Part shown: piece by piece, positions 6,965-9,784 of the stretch | Numbering within the stretch: position 1 is the stretch's first letter | Layout of the letters: each line of letters opens with the position of its first letter | Assembly (NCBI GenBank): GCA_022508865.1 | Contig: JAFLUK010000051.1 | Span: 1 to 9,784, forward strand | Reading direction: 5' to 3' | DNA from: Oscillospiraceae bacterium | GTDB lineage: Bacteria > Bacillota > Clostridia > Oscillospirales > Acutalibacteraceae | DNA: 9,784 bases | The notes under the pieces: generated by a model | What the model was told of the DNA's origin: nothing | The model's input: only the letters and a program-made list of their open reading frames with translations | Database searches by the model: none | Made by a program: the position numbers and the translations under genes

Positions 6965-7945
6965 TTAGCTGTTTATAATATCATACAGCTCAATTGCAAA
7001 TTTTGAATAGTCTGTTCTGTCGTCATTTGAGAAAGAAATTGCCGGGCGAGGATGTGTGTTATACTGTCCTGTCAGCATATACGGAATGTCATAACCCCAT
7101 TTTATACCCTGCTCCTTAAAACGATGTGTATGCTCCTCAATTATTTTAACAATTGGCTCTACCTTATATTTAGGATTTTTAAGAAATCCAAGTAAAAGCT
7201 CAAGGGAACAGTTACCTGCTCCTCTGCCCATTCCGTCAACTGTAGCATCAAGGTAACTTGCTCCGTGGGTCATTGCTTCAATGGTATTGGCAAATGCAAG
7301 CTGTTGATTATTGTGAGCATGAATACCAACAGATTTCTTATAAACATCTGCTTTTTCACAATAAAGGTCGGCTAACTTTCTTGACTGTTCCGGATAAAGA
7401 GCGCCGTAGCTGTCTACAATATAAAAAACATTGACAGGGCTTTCACCTAAAATATCAAGGGCTTCCTTTAAATCTTCTGTATTTGCTTTGGAAACAGCCA
7501 TAATATTTATAGAAGTTTCGTATCCCTTTTTTGCGCAGTCCTCTATCATTTCTACTGCGGCAGGAATTGAATTTAGGTATGTAGCAATTCTTATTATGTC
7601 AATTGGACTTTCCTTCTTTGGCAAAATATCTTTTTTAAAGTCAGTTCTGCCAACATCAGCCATTACTGCAATTTTAAGGTCAGTTTTATTATCACCCACA
7701 ATTTTTCTAATGTCGCTGTCGTCACAGAACTTCCATTTACCAAAATCATTAACATCAAATATTTCCTTTGATGCCTTGTAACCGAATTCCATATAGTCAA
7801 CGCCTGCCTTTACGTTAGCGTTGTATAAATCCTTAACAAATTTGTCGTCAAATCTAAAATTGTTGCACAGACCGCCATCACGAATGGTGGCATCTACAAC
7901 ACGAATATCCTTTCTTACTGTAAGTAAATTACCCTTCTTCGCCAT
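6965..7945 (-). CDS. DRE-TIM metallolyase-family aldolase, substrate unknown
   Basis: This 326-residue protein belongs to the HMG-CoA lyase-like / DRE-TIM metallolyase superfamily of divalent-metal TIM barrels that make or break C-C bonds next to a carbonyl. The signature DATIRDGG (18-25) supplies the catalytic Arg22 and metal ligand Asp23. MEFG (52-55) carries the conserved acidic residue, DSYG (178-181) follows, and GIHAHNN (207-213) supplies the metal-binding pair H209 and H211. DATVDGMGRGAGN (233-245) is the superfamily's C-terminal glycine motif. The nearest well-known relative by motif is 4-hydroxy-2-oxovalerate aldolase (MhpE/BphI), but the partner acylating aldehyde dehydrogenase is not in the window, so I do not assign that reaction. 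Proteins of this type also occur in polysaccharide gene clusters. The ATG start has AAGGAGA about 7 nt ahead. The gene stands alone between its own promoter and terminator, interrupting the tsf-pyrH pairing usual in Firmicutes. Confidence 0.88.
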   Translation of the reverse strand: MAKKGNLLTVRKDIRVVDATIRDGGLCNNFRFDDKFVKDLYNANVKAGVDYMEFGYKASKEIFDVNDFGKWKFCDDSDIRKIVGDNKTDLKIAVMADVGRTDFKKDILPKKESPIDIIRIATYLNSIPAAVEMIEDCAKKGYETSINIMAVSKANTEDLKEALDILGESPVNVFYIVDSYGALYPEQSRKLADLYCEKADVYKKSVGIHAHNNQQLAFANTIEAMTHGASYLDATVDGMGRGAGNCSLELLLGFLKNPKYKVEPIVKIIEEHTHRFKEQGIKWGYDIPYMLTGQYNTHPRPAISFSNDDRTDYSKFAIELYDIINS

Positions 7946-7985
7946 TATAATTCTCCTTCTTCTGATATTATTTCACACAACTAGT

Positions 7986-8013
7986 ATTGTACCACTATGC
8001 ATAGTATAGCCAA
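7986..8013 (-). promoter_or_regulatory. Extended -10 promoter of the aldolase gene
   Basis: On the minus strand a -10 box TACAAT (7986-7991) is preceded by TGG (7992-7994), forming an extended -10 (TGn). A weak -35, TTGGCT (8008-8013), lies 16 bp upstream. Transcription should start near 7979, about 34 nt ahead of the ATG. The position after the tsf terminator fits a separate transcription unit. Confidence 0.6.
7994..8005. promoter_or_regulatory. Perfect 12-bp palindrome in the aldolase promoter, candidate operator
   Basis: ACTATGCATAGT is its own reverse complement. It occupies most of the spacer between the -35 and -10 boxes, where a bound repressor dimer would block RNA polymerase. No regulator gene is visible nearby, and the motif matches no operator I can name with confidence. 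Confidence 0.4.
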
Positions 8014-8055
8014 TGAATTCTTTTGCACTTTAAACCGATAAAGTGAAGCTGTTGT

Positions 8056-8083
8056 AAAATAAGGAGCGGAATAACCGCCCCTT
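8056..8083 (-). terminator. Rho-independent terminator of rpsB-tsf
   Basis: On the minus strand a 9-bp stem (arms 8075-8083 and 8061-8069, AAGGGGCGG with CCGCTCCTT, one G-U pair) closes a TTATT loop and is followed by ATTTT (8056-8060). It lies about 33 nt after the tsf stop. Two smaller AT-rich inverted repeats lie between the stop and this hairpin: TATAAC-3 nt-GTTATA (8088-8102) and TAATTC-7 nt-GAATTA (8101-8119, overlapping the stop codon). Confidence 0.85.
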
Positions 8084-8116
8084 AAAATATAACTCGGTTA
8101 TAATTCTACAAAAGAA

Positions 8117-9028
8117 TTATTTTGTCATACTTGCCACTTCAGCAGCAAAATCGTCCTGACGTTTTTCAAGACCTTCGCCCTTTTCAAAACGAACGAATTC
8201 CTTGATTACAATTGAACCGCCAAGTTCTTTAGCTGTTGCATCTGTGTACTGCTGAACAGAAATTTTGTTTTCCTTAACAAAAGCCTGGTCTAAAAGACAA
8301 TTTTCCTTATAGTACTTGCCGATTTTACCCATAACAATCTTTTCAGCAATAGCTTCAGGCTTACCTGAATTAATAACTTCTGCCTTCATAATTTCCTTCT
8401 CATGCTCAAGAACTTCAGCAGGAACATCTTCCTTCTTAAGATATGGAGTGTTAAGAGCAGCAATCTGCATTGCAATGTCCTTACCATATGTTACAAATTC
8501 TGCCTTGTCAGCAAGATCTGTATCAAAGTTTACAAGAACACCGATAACGCCGCCTGCATGAACATAAGCTACACAAGCGCCCTCCATCTTGTGGAAACGT
8601 CTGAGCTGAATGTTCTCACCGATAACAAGAACCTTTTCCTGAAGAAGTTCGGCAACAGTCTTGTCTGAACCGCTTGCCTGACAAGCAAGAAGAGCCTCTA
8701 CATCAGCAGGAGAATTATCCATAACTGTCTGTGCACAAGTCTTAACAAATGCCTGGAAATCAGCATTCTTGGCAACGAAGTCTGTTTCTGCATTAACTTC
8801 TATTACCACACCTGTTTTATTATCTTCAGATGTCATTGCATAAGCCATACCTTCGGCAGCAATTCTGCTTGCCTTCTTAGCCTGCTTTGCAAGACCCTGC
8901 TCTCTTAAAAAGTCAACAGCCTTGTCCATATCGCCGTCTGCTTCTACCAAAGCCTTTTTACAGTCCATCATACCGCAGCCGGTCTGTTCTCTTAAAGCCT
9001 TTACATCTTGTGCTGTAAATGATGCCAT
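8117..9028 (-). CDS. tsf: Translation elongation factor Ts
   Basis: EF-Ts is the guanine nucleotide exchange factor that recharges EF-Tu with GTP. The 303-residue protein has the expected layout. An N-terminal UBA-like domain carries VKALREQTGCGMMDCKKAL (9-27). The core follows, with the EF-Tu-contacting TDFVAKN motif (82-88), and then the dimerisation and C-terminal regions (PYLKKEDVP, GKIGKYYKE). The ATG start (9026-9028) has an AAGGAAAGA ribosome binding site about 7 nt ahead. It follows rpsB after 46 nt, the standard rpsB-tsf operon, and is followed by a terminator, so it is the last gene of that unit. Nothing in the protein looks unusual. Confidence 0.97.
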   Translation of the reverse strand: MASFTAQDVKALREQTGCGMMDCKKALVEADGDMDKAVDFLREQGLAKQAKKASRIAAEGMAYAMTSEDNKTGVVIEVNAETDFVAKNADFQAFVKTCAQTVMDNSPADVEALLACQASGSDKTVAELLQEKVLVIGENIQLRRFHKMEGACVAYVHAGGVIGVLVNFDTDLADKAEFVTYGKDIAMQIAALNTPYLKKEDVPAEVLEHEKEIMKAEVINSGKPEAIAEKIVMGKIGKYYKENCLLDQAFVKENKISVQQYTDATAKELGGSIVIKEFVRFEKGEGLEKRQDDFAAEVASMTK

Positions 9029-9074
9029 TTCTATCTTTCCTTTCCAAATATATTGAAATTACTCAAAATTCAAA

Positions 9075-9784
9075 TTATTCTTCTGTTGCTTCTTCAGCTT
9101 CTGCTGTTTCTTCAACAACCTCGCCTGCGTTACCTTCTCTGCCTTCGATAACAGCGCTTGCCATTGCACCTGCAATAAGCTTTACTGCACGGATAGCGTC
9201 GTCATTACCCGGGATAACATAGTCGATTTCGTCCGGGTCACAGTTTGTATCAACAATAGCAACGATTGGAATATTCAGCTTCTTTGCTTCTGCTACTGCA
9301 ATTCTTTCTTTTCTTGGGTCAATGATGAAAAGACAACCCGGAAGTGCTTCCATATCCTTGATACCGCCAAGGAACTTTTCAAGTTTTTCAATTTCAAGAT
9401 TAAGCTTGATAACTTCCTTCTTTGGGAGAAGCTCAAATGTGCCGTCTTCTTCCATAGCACGGAGCTGCTTAAGACGAGCAACTCTTCTTCTGATTGTTGT
9501 GAAGTTAGTCATCATACCGCCAAGCCATCTTGCGTTAACATAGTAAGAGCCTGATCTTAATGCTTCTTCCTTTACAGAGTCCTGAGCCTGCTTCTTTGTA
9601 CCAACAAAGAGTACGCTCTTGCCTTCTGCTGAAACTTCCTTAACGAAATTATATGCTTCGTCAAGTTTCTTAACGGTTTTCTGTAAATCAATAATATAGA
9701 TACCGTTTCTTTCTGTGAAGATGTATTCCGCCATTTTAGGGTTCCATCTTCTTGTCTGGTGTCCGAAATGAACACCTGCTTCTA
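9075..9784 (-). CDS. rpsB: 30S ribosomal protein S2 (N-terminus cut by window edge)
   Basis: S2 is a late-assembling protein of the small subunit body that is needed for S1 binding. The reading frame stays open past the internal ATG at 9734 to the right edge. The extra codons read EAGVHFGHQTRRWNPK, the family's conserved N-terminal block, so the true start lies beyond 9784, probably about ten codons away. The 235 visible residues include GIYIIDLQKT, the WLGGMMTNFTTIRRRV block, and PGCLFIIDPRKE followed by IVAIVDTNCDPDEIDYVIPGN in two stretches of the Rossmann-like core. The C-terminus is a short Glu/Ala-rich acidic tail, common in Firmicutes S2. It is transcribed with tsf. The S2 leader region, where autoregulation would be expected, is outside the window. 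Confidence 0.97.
   Translation of the reverse strand, partial: EAGVHFGHQTRRWNPKMAEYIFTERNGIYIIDLQKTVKKLDEAYNFVKEVSAEGKSVLFVGTKKQAQDSVKEEALRSGSYYVNARWLGGMMTNFTTIRRRVARLKQLRAMEEDGTFELLPKKEVIKLNLEIEKLEKFLGGIKDMEALPGCLFIIDPRKERIAVAEAKKLNIPIVAIVDTNCDPDEIDYVIPGNDDAIRAVKLIAGAMASAVIEGREGNAGEVVEETAEAEEATEE

Noticed and set aside
9029..9074. Possible promoter or attenuator in the 46-nt rpsB-tsf gap
   Set aside because: I see only an AT-rich spacer and the tsf ribosome binding site, with no paired -35/-10 boxes and no hairpin of note.
9293..9481. Minus-strand alternative frames inside rpsB (also 9572-9775) and inside frr (5693-5887)
   Set aside because: They are shifted-frame shadows of conserved genes, with no ribosome binding site and no known domain.
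1..9784. Mobile elements, CRISPR arrays, tRNA genes or a hidden defence system
   Set aside because: No repeat arrays, transposase motifs, terminal repeats, cloverleaf patterns or defence-type proteins were seen. The locus is compact housekeeping DNA apart from the aldolase.

Overview
The window holds one tightly packed housekeeping locus, with every gene on the minus strand, so transcription runs from the right end to the left end. In transcription order the genes are rpsB (5' end cut by the window), tsf, a DRE-TIM metallolyase-family aldolase, pyrH, frr, uppS, cdsA, dxr, rseP, ispG and the first 108 codons of a probable polC. Apart from the aldolase, this is the classic low-GC Gram-positive (Firmicutes) arrangement. 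An AT-rich genome, strong GGAGG-type ribosome binding sites, ispG directly ahead of a PolC-type polymerase (no proS) and the MEP isoprenoid pathway together suggest a Clostridia member. A Ruminococcus/Oscillospiraceae-like gut anaerobe is my best guess, but that rank is inference only.

There appear to be three transcription units. (1) rpsB-tsf ends at a GC-rich hairpin with a short U tract (8056-8083). (2) The aldolase stands alone, with its own extended -10 promoter (7986-8013) that contains a perfect 12-bp palindrome, and its own terminator (6924-6957). (3) pyrH to polC starts at a good sigma-A type promoter (-35 TTTACA, 17 bp, -10 TATTAT; 6878-6906). The genes in this third unit are 1-24 nt apart up to ispG, with several stop/start or stop/Shine-Dalgarno overlaps that imply translational coupling. 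No internal terminator is visible; the 75-nt ispG-polC gap is AT-rich.

The third unit joins late translation steps to envelope building. PyrH makes UDP for nucleotide pools and Frr recycles ribosomes. Dxr and IspG are MEP-pathway enzymes that supply isoprenoid precursors. UppS condenses these into undecaprenyl diphosphate, the peptidoglycan lipid carrier. CdsA makes CDP-diacylglycerol for phospholipids, and RseP is an intramembrane site-2 protease.

I found no wholly new multi-gene system. The points worth a second look are the insulated aldolase between tsf and pyrH, the palindrome in its promoter, the rseP start region (the Shine-Dalgarno sequence lies inside the reading frame and points at a non-AUG codon), and a roughly 95-residue charged insertion in the RseP PDZ region. 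Several gene starts (pyrH, frr, cdsA) were moved inward to ATG codons that sit correctly behind a Shine-Dalgarno sequence. No tRNA, rRNA, CRISPR, insertion sequence or riboswitch was seen. No gap between genes exceeds about 170 nt.
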